This document shows positions 28,501 through 36,489 of a stretch of DNA of 64,000 bases, in pieces (position 1 is the stretch's first letter; every line of letters starts with the position of its first letter). Location: positions 1,136,025 through 1,200,024 of the forward strand of contig NZ_HG322949.1 in NCBI RefSeq assembly GCF_000723165.1, given 5' to 3'. The DNA comes from Janthinobacterium agaricidamnosum NBRC 102515 = DSM 9628. GTDB lineage: Bacteria; Pseudomonadota; Gammaproteobacteria; Burkholderiales; Burkholderiaceae_D. The notes below the pieces were generated by a model. It was given only the letters and a program-made list of their open reading frames with translations, did no database searches and was not told the origin of the DNA. Position numbers and translations under genes: made by a program.

Positions 28501-29237
28501 CGATCCGCTCGAACGGCTTGCCGTCGTATTACCGCAACCAGGTGGTCAGCGCGGTGCAGCAGCGGCTGACCCGCATCGGCGCGGCGCAAATGATGTTATT
28601 GGCCGAATTGATGCGGCATTACCAGTTGCGGGTCTATGAACCGAAGCTGGAACGCGATGAAACGGGCGCCGAAAAAGGCTCGCCGTCGCTGCCGAACATC
28701 ACCGCCAAGCGGCTGCATGAAGCGTGGCTGAAGCGGGCGCTGGCGATGAATCCGGCCTTCAGCCACGACACCCTGCTGCGCGCGCGCGACATAATGCCGA
28801 ACTGGAGCGAGCAAGTGAGCGATTCGTCCAGCGACGCTTACCGCTGGGAAGTCGAGAAAGTGGTCGACAAGCGCGTCATCCGCGCCGAATACCTGGCCAA
28901 TGAAGCGGCGGCGGCCGGCGTGTTCGCCGCGGCACCGGCTACCGCACCGGCTACCGCGCCTGGAGTGGCGCCGCAGGCCGCGCCGCTGCGTCCGGCGGCC
29001 GTAGCGGGCGCCAGCTATAAAGTGTTCCTGAACAAGGTGCAGCATGGCCCGTATTCGTTCGACGAATTGGCGGCCCGTATCGGGCGCGGCGAAGTCGAGC
29101 CCTCCACCAAGATCTGGAATATGGTCTGGATACCGCGTGTCGATCAATGGAAGGTGGCGGCTGAAATGTCCGAGTTTGCCGCTTTGTTCGCCGCCGATAT
29201 TCCTGATCCGGATGACGAGATTCCCGATCCGGAATGA
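25584..29237 (+). CDS. Bacterial tubulin-like protein (Tubulin_2) with a C-terminal GYF_2 domain
   Basis: 1217 residues, cytosolic. The N-terminus has the T1 loop GAGGTG (residues 26-31, LFIGAGGTGMEVMMRI) and the tubulin/FtsZ signature as ASCAGGTGAGSSLDMG (glycines at 207-212), in the order and spacing of tubulin GTPases, so a GTP-binding fold is very likely. The family match is Pfam Tubulin_2 (PF13809). The middle 800 residues are mostly helical and unassigned. After an Ala/Pro/Thr linker, residues about 1145-1195 fit GYF_2 (YKVFLNKVQHGPYSFDELAA, then WNMVWIPR), a peptide-binding module. The tail is acidic (DIPDPDDEIPDPE). Start ATG 25584 gives a normal opening; the longer frame runs through the repeat. 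Whether it polymerises is unknown. Confidence 0.85.
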   Translation: MADFPSSGAEKKAELKVDLRPTLFIGAGGTGMEVMMRIRRRILSEVWNPHNPTRVDSIGQFPVARFLHFDLDSGAVIDSGKSQRTDPWYSLVKMSDEERLIEHIDLQQYHESDDSLARFPLIESWMPLRPKKLRSLGIDPTKGAGQIRAIARLYLYDKYPKLRSRIKGALNSLSSNAGNERKEDYQRLGLRVDTSKFRIVVIASCAGGTGAGSSLDMGWIAKAVAREEVSSSQVDLVMFLPSGYAKANKERTEANAYATLMELETAMRDMSAQVKWADPDSLTGKGAPFDDVYFVDTANLSNNATQDVRDVYQMVADSLFEDFASADFANNKRSIAVNQQQHKLGPFNPRVPEQRFGDMRLSYSRVYSAFGQAVLDTQQNLREDIRAYELSGLMVKAFFGIIGSDGKPARRAGDTERDMFMREHMAMSEHPFDRFPDFKKGTVDITPFQEYALTDLLLMDKDERSLLERVESKVQLEIDRIMGAYELNIWREKVAELLPQLERDAIREAGATAETSEDRIKRHTVELLTRLKGRARDQLYALLDDRKQGGLEFVLSLLEQVKARIAQRDLVTVERNGKRYRDIRDALRTRQVEESLANLGQAAGKFFGRDAQAREVMGHLKRDISDYLRFHMRAVAAAQASEVLISLSSWLGETKSVDDNGQAVWSGVAGEFQDGRRCVEAMLAAVDQRIDQLRADARHEHATYMKLASDALPEPVQLTGDISSWSEEVLLEFGGSSRLFPQLGDEALRASLLLKLFRRAQVQLSSRSDDAPQADPLLERLSAMSPQERQRIFSEWIKSAMPWVNARFSAEFTPKEDQFKCFIGVGDAAAWGKMLTEIKASVPSDHFKGDLISLVNSGVPGRAVCYIELSGYPMTVLRGLPTWRTSYQIENPKIPTHLHFDSTRFRHPIVPSMDELNRLADDYEYFLQAVALGVIRRKPDLQDREALFQPRGQYLFEVEAGSGEWLQIGNEFAIRSNGLPSYYRNQVVSAVQQRLTRIGAAQMMLLAELMRHYQLRVYEPKLERDETGAEKGSPSLPNITAKRLHEAWLKRALAMNPAFSHDTLLRARDIMPNWSEQVSDSSSDAYRWEVEKVVDKRVIRAEYLANEAAAAGVFAAAPATAPATAPGVAPQAAPLRPAAVAGASYKVFLNKVQHGPYSFDELAARIGRGEVEPSTKIWNMVWIPRVDQWKVAAEMSEFAALFAADIPDPDDEIPDPE

Positions 29238-29308
29238 GCTTAAAATGACGCGGGCCGCGCTGTGCATTGCAGTGTGGCCGGGGTCCTATCAAGAAACAAG
29301 GTCATGTT

Positions 29309-30595
29309 GTGGTTGATGAAGTAAATTACCGTTGCATTCATGGTGCTTGCCAGCGGGCTTTGCCGCGGCAGGCATCGTTTTGCCCTTTTTGCGGCACGCC
29401 GCAGCATGGCGCGAGCGCAGCGCCGCCGGTGCCGCAGCCGGTTCCCGCAGCGCCGCCGGTGCGGCAGCCGGCCCCGGTTCCGGCCCCGGTTCCGGTCCCT
29501 GTCCCTGTAGCGGCCGAAGCGGCGCCGCAGCCAGCGGCCGAACCTGCAGCGCCTCCCGCGCCGGCGCCGGCAACACCGAAGCCGGCACCGGCCGCACCAA
29601 AGCCCGCCGCGCCTGCCAAACCCGCCGCGCCATCCAGGCCGAGGCCGCCGGTACGCAAGCCGATACGGCTGCGCACCTGGGTCATGTCGCTGATCGCGCT
29701 GGCGGCGGTGTGGCAGTTCGTCAAGCCCGGCCCTGGCGACTCCAGTCCGCCCAACCTGGGACCGCGCCTGGACAGCGCGCTGGTGATGACGGCCGATTGC
29801 AAGCTCGACGAGGCACGCAAGGAACTGGCGGAGCTGAAAACCGCCCATGCGACGCCGGAACAGTTGAAACGCCTGCAAAAGGCGATCAACGACAATGGGC
29901 CGCCGTGCGAGCAAAAACGCTTGCGCCGCAAGGCCTGGACGGAAGCCGAACCGGCCATCAACGCGGCCTTGCAAATCGATGCGCTGGACCGCGCCGCCAG
30001 CCGCCTGGCCGCCTTTGTGCGGCGCTGGGACGACGGTCCGGAGACGCGCAAGGTCGCCGACAAGATCGACCTGCGCAAGGCGCAGGGCTTGCTCGACGAG
30101 GCCGAGACCTGCCTGGCCAGGTCCGATCGCGGCTGCCTCGAAAACCGCCTGATCGCCGCCGAGCGCTACAACCGTCCGGAACTGGCCGGGCGCATCAGGA
30201 CCCTGCGCGAGGCCTTGTCGAACTTGCTGGCATCGACCTTGCTGGGCGGACATACCGTATCGGCCGCGCCGGCGCAGCCACCCCAGGTATTGAACAGCGA
30301 GCCGCCGCGCCAGGCGGTGCCGGCGCCGTCGCGCGTAATCAGCACGTCCCCTGCCGCCGCGCCGGCGGTCGGCCAAAGCGCCCAGCAGGCGCGCAAGATA
30401 TTGAGCGATGCGGAACGTGAGCTGGGTCAAGGGAACTATAAGAGCGCGATGGACAAGGCCGATATTTGCGCCACAATGATCGACGCGGGCAACCGCGAAT
30501 GCCTGGCGCTGAAGCAAAAAGCCGAGCGCCTGAACCGCGACATGCTGCGCTGCGTCGCCAACGGTTCCGACTGGATCAACGATCGTTGCAACTAA
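29309..30595 (+). CDS. Zinc-ribbon membrane protein with Pro/Ala linker and coiled coil
   Basis: 428 residues from GTG 29309, which has AAGG seven bases before it; a TTG at 29267 is the alternative. An N-terminal zinc ribbon has Cys9, Cys14, Cys25 and Cys28 (CPFCGTPQ). A proline/alanine-rich spacer (about 35-122) leads to one transmembrane helix (about 126-140, WVMSLIALAAVWQFV). The rest is predicted helical (DEARKELAELKTAHATPEQL; EAETCLARSDRGCLENRL). The architecture (cytosolic ribbon, linker, membrane, periplasmic helices) suits an assembly linking the tubulin-like protein's side to the envelope. It follows that gene by 71 bp. Confidence 0.6.
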   Translation: MVDEVNYRCIHGACQRALPRQASFCPFCGTPQHGASAAPPVPQPVPAAPPVRQPAPVPAPVPVPVPVAAEAAPQPAAEPAAPPAPAPATPKPAPAAPKPAAPAKPAAPSRPRPPVRKPIRLRTWVMSLIALAAVWQFVKPGPGDSSPPNLGPRLDSALVMTADCKLDEARKELAELKTAHATPEQLKRLQKAINDNGPPCEQKRLRRKAWTEAEPAINAALQIDALDRAASRLAAFVRRWDDGPETRKVADKIDLRKAQGLLDEAETCLARSDRGCLENRLIAAERYNRPELAGRIRTLREALSNLLASTLLGGHTVSAAPAQPPQVLNSEPPRQAVPAPSRVISTSPAAAPAVGQSAQQARKILSDAERELGQGNYKSAMDKADICATMIDAGNRECLALKQKAERLNRDMLRCVANGSDWINDRCN

Positions 30596-30619
30596 CTCGA
30601 TAAGAACAGGGGAAAGAAC

Positions 30620-31312
30620 ATGAAAAAAACCACCATCATCGCCATGGCGGGCGTGCTGTTCGCCAGCGGCTGCGCGACCCAGAACGGTGGCGGGACATTG
30701 GGCGGCGGCGACAGCAGCGGCGGCAGCGCCGCGCAAAATACCGCGGTCGGCGCGGCGGTCGGCGCGGTGGCCGGTTGCGCGCTGGCGCGGGTGCTTGGCA
30801 AAAGCTGCGCCGACGGCGCGGCCATCGGCGGCGCGCTGGGCGCGGCGATCGGCTGGTCGACCTATTCGGAAAAAGTGGCCACCGCACAAACCGTCAACGC
30901 CCAGGCCAGGCGCGAAGGCCTGGCGGTGCCGGCCAATGAAATCCGCCTGAAGGATTACCAGTTGCGCCCGTCGTCGTCGGTGGCGCAAGCCGGCGGCGCG
31001 CCGCTGCAGGTGGTTGGCGACATCCAGCTGTACGGCCAGTCGCGCCGCGTGCCGGAGGTGGTGCAAAGCATGACCTTGTATAAAAACGGCCAGAAAGCGT
31101 CCGACACGCCGCAAATCGCCAAGGTCGAAAAAGTCGACGGCGCCGGCCAGTACCGCGCCATCGGCGTCTACAAGATCCCGCGCGGCATGGAGCAAGGCCA
31201 GTACAGCGTGCAAAGCGTGCTGACCATCGATGGCCGCGAAGTGGCGCGCCGCGACGCCGGCTTCCAGGTCGCGCTGCGCGACGGCCGCACGGTGCTGCTG
31301 GCGCTGAACTGA
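30620..31312 (+). CDS. Glycine-zipper lipoprotein
   Basis: 230 residues. Lipoprotein signal with lipobox ASGC (Cys18). Residues 40-80 contain glycine-zipper repeats (AVGAAVGAVAG, GAAIGGALGAAIGW) typical of outer-membrane-associated proteins. The C-terminal 120 residues look like beta strands (VVGDIQLYGQSRRVPEVV; QYSVQSVLTIDGREVARRDAGF). AGGGG precedes the start. It is the last gene of the cluster's plus-strand arm, 24 bp after the previous gene, and convergent with the molybdopterin enzyme gene. Confidence 0.7.
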   Translation: MKKTTIIAMAGVLFASGCATQNGGGTLGGGDSSGGSAAQNTAVGAAVGAVAGCALARVLGKSCADGAAIGGALGAAIGWSTYSEKVATAQTVNAQARREGLAVPANEIRLKDYQLRPSSSVAQAGGAPLQVVGDIQLYGQSRRVPEVVQSMTLYKNGQKASDTPQIAKVEKVDGAGQYRAIGVYKIPRGMEQGQYSVQSVLTIDGREVARRDAGFQVALRDGRTVLLALN

Positions 31313-31324
31313 CCGCGCAGGCAG

Positions 31325-33481
31325 TTATTCCAGGCGCTGCATCTGCACCGCCACGCCCGACAGCACCGCATTGCCGGACAGCGGATCGCGCAGGTTTTCA
31401 TCGAGCAGCGCATTCAGGTTGACGCCCGGCCGTGCGCTCGCCAGCGTGGTCCGGGTGCCCGCCAGGTCATGGCCCCAGCCATGCGGCAGGCTGACCACGC
31501 CCGGCATCATGTCGGCGCTGATTTCCACTTGCACCGCGATTTCCCGCGCGCCGTTGCGTATCAGCGCCTGGCCGCCTTCGCTCAGTTGCAGCCTGGCCGC
31601 ATCGTCCGGATGCACCAGCGCCGTGCAGCGGTAGGCGCCCTTGGCCAGCACCGGCAAGTTGTGCATCCAGCTATTGTTCGAACGCAGCTGGCGGCGGCCG
31701 ATGATGACCAGCGGCGGCGCCGGCGTGGCCAGGTCGGCCGCCACCCGCCGCAGGTCGGCCAGCAGCATCGCCGGCGCCAGTTCGATCTTGCCGGAAGGCG
31801 TGCGCAGCGCTTCCGGGATGCGCGCCGTCATCGGCCCCAGGTCGATGCCGGACGGCGCCGCCTGCAGCGCGGCCAGCGACAGGCGGTACGGGCCGTCGCG
31901 CAGCGCCAGGTCGAGCAGCCGTTCCGGTCCGCGCAGCGCGCCGGCGCTGCGCCGCGCCTCCGGCGCCAGCGCGGCGTCGTCGAGTTGTTCGATATCGGCG
32001 CCGGCGCCATGTCCGCCGACGATCGCGGCGATGCGCAGCAGGCTTTGCCATTCATCGGGCTGGCCGTCGGTGCGCTCCAGCACCGGCGGGCTGTAGCGCG
32101 CATGGTTATGATGTGAAAACTGGCTGAAGGTGACGTCGTAGTGGCTGTCTTCCAGCGGCGACGGGCCGGGCAGTATCACGTCGGCGTGGCGCGAGGTTTC
32201 GTTCAGGTAGATATCCAGGCTGACCATGAAATCGAGCTGCTGCAGCGCCGCCGCCAGCCGCGCGCCGTTCGGCGCCGACAGCACCGGATTGGCGGCGATC
32301 GCGATCAGCGCCCTGACCTGGCCGGGACCGGGAACATCGATTTCTTCGGCCAGGCAGGTGATCGGCAATTCGCCGGCCATTTCCGGCGCGCCCGAGACCC
32401 GGCTGTGATGCCGTCCGCTGACGATGCCGCGGCCGCCGCCCGGCTGGCCGCGGGTGTTGGCGGCGAACGCGGCCGCTTTCGGGAACATCGGACCGCCTGG
32501 CGCATCGAGGTGGCCGGTCAAGACGTTCAGCACGTCGATCAGCCATGAACACAGGGTGCCGTATTGCTGGGTGCAGGTGCCGATGCGGCCATAGGCGGCG
32601 CCCGCGCCGGCGCCGGCCAGTTCGCGCGCCAGCCGGCGCATGGTGGCCGCATCGATGCCGCAGCGGGCCGCCATCTGTTCCGGCCGGTACGCGCCGACGG
32701 CGCCGGCCAGCGCCTCCAGTCCATTGATGTGCGGCGCCAGCCGTCCCGGGCGCGCCAGTCCCTCGTCGAACAGCGTGTTGACCAGGCCGAGCAGGAAAAA
32801 CACGTCGCCGCCGGGGCGGATGAAATGGTGTTCGTCGGCCACTTCGGCGGTTTCGCTGCGGCGCGGATCGATCACCACCAGCTTGCCGCCGCGCGCGCGC
32901 ATGGCCTTGGCCTTGCCGCGGAAATCCGGCACGGTCCACAGGCTGCCGTTCGACACCATCGGATTCGCGCCCAGCATCAGCAGGTAGTTGCAGCGTTCGA
33001 TATCGGGCACCGGCACCGACAGCCAGCTGCCGAACATCAGGCCGACCGACAGCATTTTCGGCACCTGGTCGATGCTGGACGCGGAAAACAGCTTGCGCGT
33101 GCCGAGCGCCTTGGCCAGGCGCGGGTAATACAGCGTCAGGCCCATCTTGTGCGAAGTTGGATTGCCGAGCACGCTGGCCACCGCGTCCGGCCCATGTTGC
33201 GCAATGATGGGCGGCAAGCGTGCTTCGATTTCGGCGTAAGCCTCGCTCCAGCTGGCTTTTTCAAAGACGCCGTTGCGCTTGATCAGCGGCGTGCGCAGGC
33301 GGTCCGGGTCTTCGTGCAAGTCTTTCAGGCCGATGGCTTTCGGACACAAAAAACCTTTGCTGAAGACGTCGGCCTGGTCGCCCCGGATGCGGCCGACCTT
33401 GCCGCCGTCGACTTCGATTTCAAGGCCGCAGCTTGCTTCACAAAACGGGCAGATGCGGCGGACGACGGCGGGCTGCGGCAT
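31325..33481 (-). CDS. Molybdopterin-dependent oxidoreductase with an N-terminal [4Fe-4S] site
   Basis: 718 residues. The N-terminal CPFCEASCGLEIEV and later GFLCPKA give the four-Cys iron-sulfur motif (C-x2-C-x3-C, then C). The molybdopterin domain follows (LLMLGANPMVSNGS; VVIDPRRSETAEVADEHHFIRPG), and a C-terminal dinucleotide-binding domain contains PHGWGHDLAG. There is no twin-arginine signal, so the enzyme is cytosolic. This group includes assimilatory nitrate reductase-like, formate dehydrogenase-like and biotin sulfoxide reductase-like enzymes; substrate cannot be told. No partner subunits adjacent. Expression is probably controlled by the palindrome in its promoter. Confidence 0.85.
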   Translation of the reverse strand: MPQPAVVRRICPFCEASCGLEIEVDGGKVGRIRGDQADVFSKGFLCPKAIGLKDLHEDPDRLRTPLIKRNGVFEKASWSEAYAEIEARLPPIIAQHGPDAVASVLGNPTSHKMGLTLYYPRLAKALGTRKLFSASSIDQVPKMLSVGLMFGSWLSVPVPDIERCNYLLMLGANPMVSNGSLWTVPDFRGKAKAMRARGGKLVVIDPRRSETAEVADEHHFIRPGGDVFFLLGLVNTLFDEGLARPGRLAPHINGLEALAGAVGAYRPEQMAARCGIDAATMRRLARELAGAGAGAAYGRIGTCTQQYGTLCSWLIDVLNVLTGHLDAPGGPMFPKAAAFAANTRGQPGGGRGIVSGRHHSRVSGAPEMAGELPITCLAEEIDVPGPGQVRALIAIAANPVLSAPNGARLAAALQQLDFMVSLDIYLNETSRHADVILPGPSPLEDSHYDVTFSQFSHHNHARYSPPVLERTDGQPDEWQSLLRIAAIVGGHGAGADIEQLDDAALAPEARRSAGALRGPERLLDLALRDGPYRLSLAALQAAPSGIDLGPMTARIPEALRTPSGKIELAPAMLLADLRRVAADLATPAPPLVIIGRRQLRSNNSWMHNLPVLAKGAYRCTALVHPDDAARLQLSEGGQALIRNGAREIAVQVEISADMMPGVVSLPHGWGHDLAGTRTTLASARPGVNLNALLDENLRDPLSGNAVLSGVAVQMQRLE

Positions 33482-33497
33482 GGCGATCCTTTAAAGA

Positions 33498-33526
33498 ATA
33501 AAATCGAACGATCGTTCTATTGTCAA
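33498..33526 (-). promoter_or_regulatory. Promoter with an operator palindrome between -35 and -10
   Basis: On the minus strand TTGACA (33521-33526) and TTTTAT (33498-33503) are 17 bases apart, reading toward the molybdopterin enzyme ATG at 33481. The spacer contains the perfect 12-bp palindrome GAACGATCGTTC (33506-33517), a shape common for TetR-family operators. AAAGGA lies just before the start codon. A bound repressor would block this promoter directly. Confidence 0.7.
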
Positions 33527-33557
33527 TAGAAACTGCAATCTTGTCAACTTGGGTTTT

Positions 33558-33718
33558 AGAACCTATCCCAGTAGAGAGAGTCGCCGGATGGTTGCTCATC
33601 AGCAGCGCGGGCAAGGCGCGAGAAGGACGCATGGCGAGCCCTGCTACGACGAGCAACGAAGATCCATGCTGTTGAGGGGCTGTCAGCCGGCGATATATTC
33701 TCTGCTGGGATAGGTTCT
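33558..33718. repeat. MITE-like repeat, copy A (161 bp)
   Basis: Inverted ends AGAACCTATCCCAGTAGA (33558-33575) and its complement (33701-33718) match at 17 of 18 positions. No coding capacity. The interior is similar to copy B at 47431-47602 and the ends to copies C and D. It sits between the molybdopterin enzyme and the small lipoprotein gene. Confidence 0.85.
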
Positions 33719-33807
33719 TATGTGCGCCAGCGTACGTACTAAAAGAAAGATAACGGTTATTCTGCGGCCTGATCCATGGTTTTTAGATAACAACGAAAGG
33801 GAATATC

Positions 33808-34152
33808 ATGAAAGCAAGCAAAAAAGTAATGGCGTTGCTGGCGGCAGGCTTGATGGTCGTATCGCTGGCCGCGTGCCAGAAAAAGGATGACGTCACCGAT
33901 AAAGGCCCGGCCGAAACCGCGGGTCAGAAGATCGATGAAACCGCCGCCAAGGCCAACCAGGAAATCAAGGATGCGGCCGACAAGGCGAGCACCGAACTGC
34001 ACAATACCGCGCAGGAAACCGGCGCCAAGATCGACCAGGCCGGTGAAGACGCCAGCAAGAAGCTCAATGACGCGGCTGAAAAAGTCGGCGCCAAGGTGGA
34101 AGCCGCCGGCCAGAAAATCCAGGATGACGCGGCGGCCCGCAAACAGCAGTAA
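33808..34152 (+). CDS. Small lipoprotein with repeated amphipathic helices
   Basis: 114 residues. Lipobox SLAAC with Cys23. The mature part is Ala/Lys/Asp/Glu-rich with 11-residue-like repeats (AAKANQEIKDAADKASTELH; DQAGEDASKKLNDAAEKVGA), like LEA or apolipoprotein-type helices. A stress-related or envelope-coating function is plausible from composition alone. GAAAGGG precedes the start. Convergent with the diguanylate cyclase gene, 17 bp between stops. Confidence 0.75.
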   Translation: MKASKKVMALLAAGLMVVSLAACQKKDDVTDKGPAETAGQKIDETAAKANQEIKDAADKASTELHNTAQETGAKIDQAGEDASKKLNDAAEKVGAKVEAAGQKIQDDAAARKQQ

Positions 34153-34169
34153 TTCAGCCAGCTGCCCTC

Positions 34170-36299
34170 TCAGGCTCCGGCGCGCTTGGCGCCGGGCTTG
34201 AGTATGATCACATTGTCCGGTACTGCCAGCAGGGCATTGGCCGGCGGCGGCTGCTCCGGCGTGCCGCCCAGCACCACGCTGAGGTCGACAAAGCCGGCGC
34301 GCCACGCGCGCTCCAGGTCTTGTTCGACGGCTTCCATCGACGTGTGCTGGAAATTGTCGAAGCGGCGCACGCCATAGGCCCGGTTGCGGCCATGCGACTT
34401 GGCCAGGTACAGCGCCATGTCGACCAGGTTGACCGCCCGTTCCCACGGCAGCGGCTGGTCCAGCGGTATCAGCGGATACGGCGCATAACCGAGCGACACA
34501 TTCACCTGGATCTGATGTTCCTGGTAGTCGATGACTTGTTCCGAAATGCCGTTCAATACCCGGCGCGCGATGTCGTCGACGCCGCCGCGCGGCACCGCCG
34601 GCAGGAACGCCAGAAACTCTTCGCCGCCCCAGCGCACGATCATATCGGTTTCGCGCAGCAGCACATGCAGGCAATCCGAAATGGTCTTCAATACCAGGTC
34701 GCCGGCCGCATGGCCGTAGCGGTCGTTGATATGCTTGAAATGGTCGACGTCGAGCAGGAACAGCGCGCCGACGATATCCTCGCCGGACACACCGCTGCCG
34801 CGCCGTTCCGGCTGGTGCTTGTGGCCGCGCATGAATTCCTGGAAATGCCGCCGGTTATACAGGCCGGTCAACGGGTCGCGCGCGCTTTGCTGCTTCAATT
34901 CCTGGTTCTTGACGTGTAATTGCACGTTGGCGTGGCGCACTTTCCGGTACAGCAAGCCGATCACCGCCGTCACCAGCGTGAACACCAGCGCCAGCAGCCA
35001 CCAGACGCGCTGTTGCAGGCGGCGGTTGTCCAGTTCGGCGCTCTTGACCTGGTTTTCGCGGCTCAGCAATTCGATCTGGCGCTGCTTCTTTTCGGCCTCG
35101 TATTTTTCCTGCAATTCATAGACGGCTTGCTGGCGCTGCTGCTGGAACAGCTCGTTTGAAATCGCCCGTTCGCGGTGGTAGGCGGCCACCGCGGCGCCCA
35201 TGTCGCCGGCCCGTTCCAGCGCCGCGCCGTATTCCAGCAGGGTCGCCTGGAGTTCCGGTTTGCTGCCGGCCTTTTCATACACCGCCAGGCCGCTGGCAAA
35301 TACCTTCTTGCCCTCGGCCAGGTGGCCGGTGCCGATCAGGGCCTGGCCGATATTGATCCTGGCGGTCGCTTCGATGGCGTTGTCGTTGATGATGCGCGCG
35401 GCGGCGATGGCCTGGTTGGCGTATTGCTGGGTCTTGGCGTAATCGTATTGCTTCAGATAGCTGTCGGACAGGTTGACCAGCGTGTTGGCGATCATGCCCT
35501 TGGCGTCCAGCTTGCGCTGCAAGTCCAGCACCACCAGCAACGCCGACAAGCCCCGTTTCGGCTGCCGCGAATCGAGCGACAAGGTGTATTCGGTGGTCTT
35601 GGCGATGGCCATGCGTCCCGGCGATTGCAGCTTGGCCGACACGTCCAGCAATTCGTCGAGCACCACGAAACCCTTGTCGTACTCATGCATCTGCTTGTAC
35701 AGCACGGTCAGCGCGTTCAGTGCGCTGGCCAGCGGGCCTTGCTCGTCGATTTCGCGCGCCAGGTCGACCGCGCTTTGCAGCTTGAACAGCGCGGCCGGGA
35801 AGTTGCCCTGTTCGGCGCGCGCCTGGCCCGAGGTGATCGCCGCCTGCACCCGCAGCGGCAAGTCGGTGGTGCGGTTGGCCAGGGTTTCGCCCTCGAAGGC
35901 CAGCACGTGCGAGGCCTTGCGTTCGCCCATCGAAAACAGCACATACGCCTTGGTCAGCAAGCCCCTGGCCATGGTCGCCGGGTCTTGCTGCAGCCTGGCG
36001 TAGGCGATCAAATCCTCGGCCAGGGCCAGCGCGCCGGGCTTGTCGCCGATGCGCATCCTGGCGATGCTCAGTTGCGCCATGAATTCGCCGCGGGTGGCCG
36101 GCGGCGCCGCCATCGCCTCGCTTTCCACCTGCTGCAAATCGCGCAGCGCCCGGTTCGGCGCAAAGCGGCTTCCTTCGCGCGCGGCACTGATGCGCCGGTC
36201 GATTTCCGATTCCGCCTGGGCCAGCCATGGCGCCATGCAGGCGGCGGCCAGCAGCCAGCGTGATCCATGCAGGGCAAGCGTATGCGCAATACCAATCAA
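34170..36299 (-). CDS. Diguanylate cyclase with periplasmic TPR sensor region
   Basis: 709 residues. A signal peptide (to about residue 29) precedes 10 or so TPR-like helical repeats (about 45-400), a coiled coil (QQQRQQAVYELQEKYEAEKK), one transmembrane helix (about 434-452, WWLLALVFTLVTAVIGLLY) and a cytosolic GGDEF domain with ARDPLTGLYNRRHF and the active motif RWGGEEF. It should make c-di-GMP in response to a periplasmic signal. The start is TTG at 36299, eight bases after GGAG; no ATG gives the signal peptide. Upstream is a remnant of the MITE-like repeat. Confidence 0.88.
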   Translation of the reverse strand: MIGIAHTLALHGSRWLLAAACMAPWLAQAESEIDRRISAAREGSRFAPNRALRDLQQVESEAMAAPPATRGEFMAQLSIARMRIGDKPGALALAEDLIAYARLQQDPATMARGLLTKAYVLFSMGERKASHVLAFEGETLANRTTDLPLRVQAAITSGQARAEQGNFPAALFKLQSAVDLAREIDEQGPLASALNALTVLYKQMHEYDKGFVVLDELLDVSAKLQSPGRMAIAKTTEYTLSLDSRQPKRGLSALLVVLDLQRKLDAKGMIANTLVNLSDSYLKQYDYAKTQQYANQAIAAARIINDNAIEATARINIGQALIGTGHLAEGKKVFASGLAVYEKAGSKPELQATLLEYGAALERAGDMGAAVAAYHRERAISNELFQQQRQQAVYELQEKYEAEKKQRQIELLSRENQVKSAELDNRRLQQRVWWLLALVFTLVTAVIGLLYRKVRHANVQLHVKNQELKQQSARDPLTGLYNRRHFQEFMRGHKHQPERRGSGVSGEDIVGALFLLDVDHFKHINDRYGHAAGDLVLKTISDCLHVLLRETDMIVRWGGEEFLAFLPAVPRGGVDDIARRVLNGISEQVIDYQEHQIQVNVSLGYAPYPLIPLDQPLPWERAVNLVDMALYLAKSHGRNRAYGVRRFDNFQHTSMEAVEQDLERAWRAGFVDLSVVLGGTPEQPPPANALLAVPDNVIILKPGAKRAGA

Positions 36300-36442
36300 T
36301 CTGCCGTCTCCAGGAGTTCCGCACCGCTGTTGCGATGAATATATGCAAGGAATTATATTCTTGTTGCAACCAGGAAAGATTGTTTTCTATAGCCTTTTTT
36401 ATAAAAAGTCACAAAATGATCAATATAACAACAGAAAGCTGC

Positions 36443-36473
36443 CTCAGTAGAGAGCGGCGCCTGATGGGTGCTG
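36443..36473. repeat. Remnant of the MITE-like repeat
   Basis: About 30 bases (CTCAGTAG, GAGCG, CTGATGG in order) match the left end of copy B at most positions; the rest of the element and its outer end are missing. Confidence 0.5.
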
Positions 36474-36489
36474 TTGATACGCCGCTGGC

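Noticed and set aside
25584..29237. Phage or plasmid TubZ origin for the tubulin-like gene
   Set aside because: No partner DNA-binding protein, centromere-like repeats or phage genes nearby; the size and GYF_2 tail do not fit TubZ.
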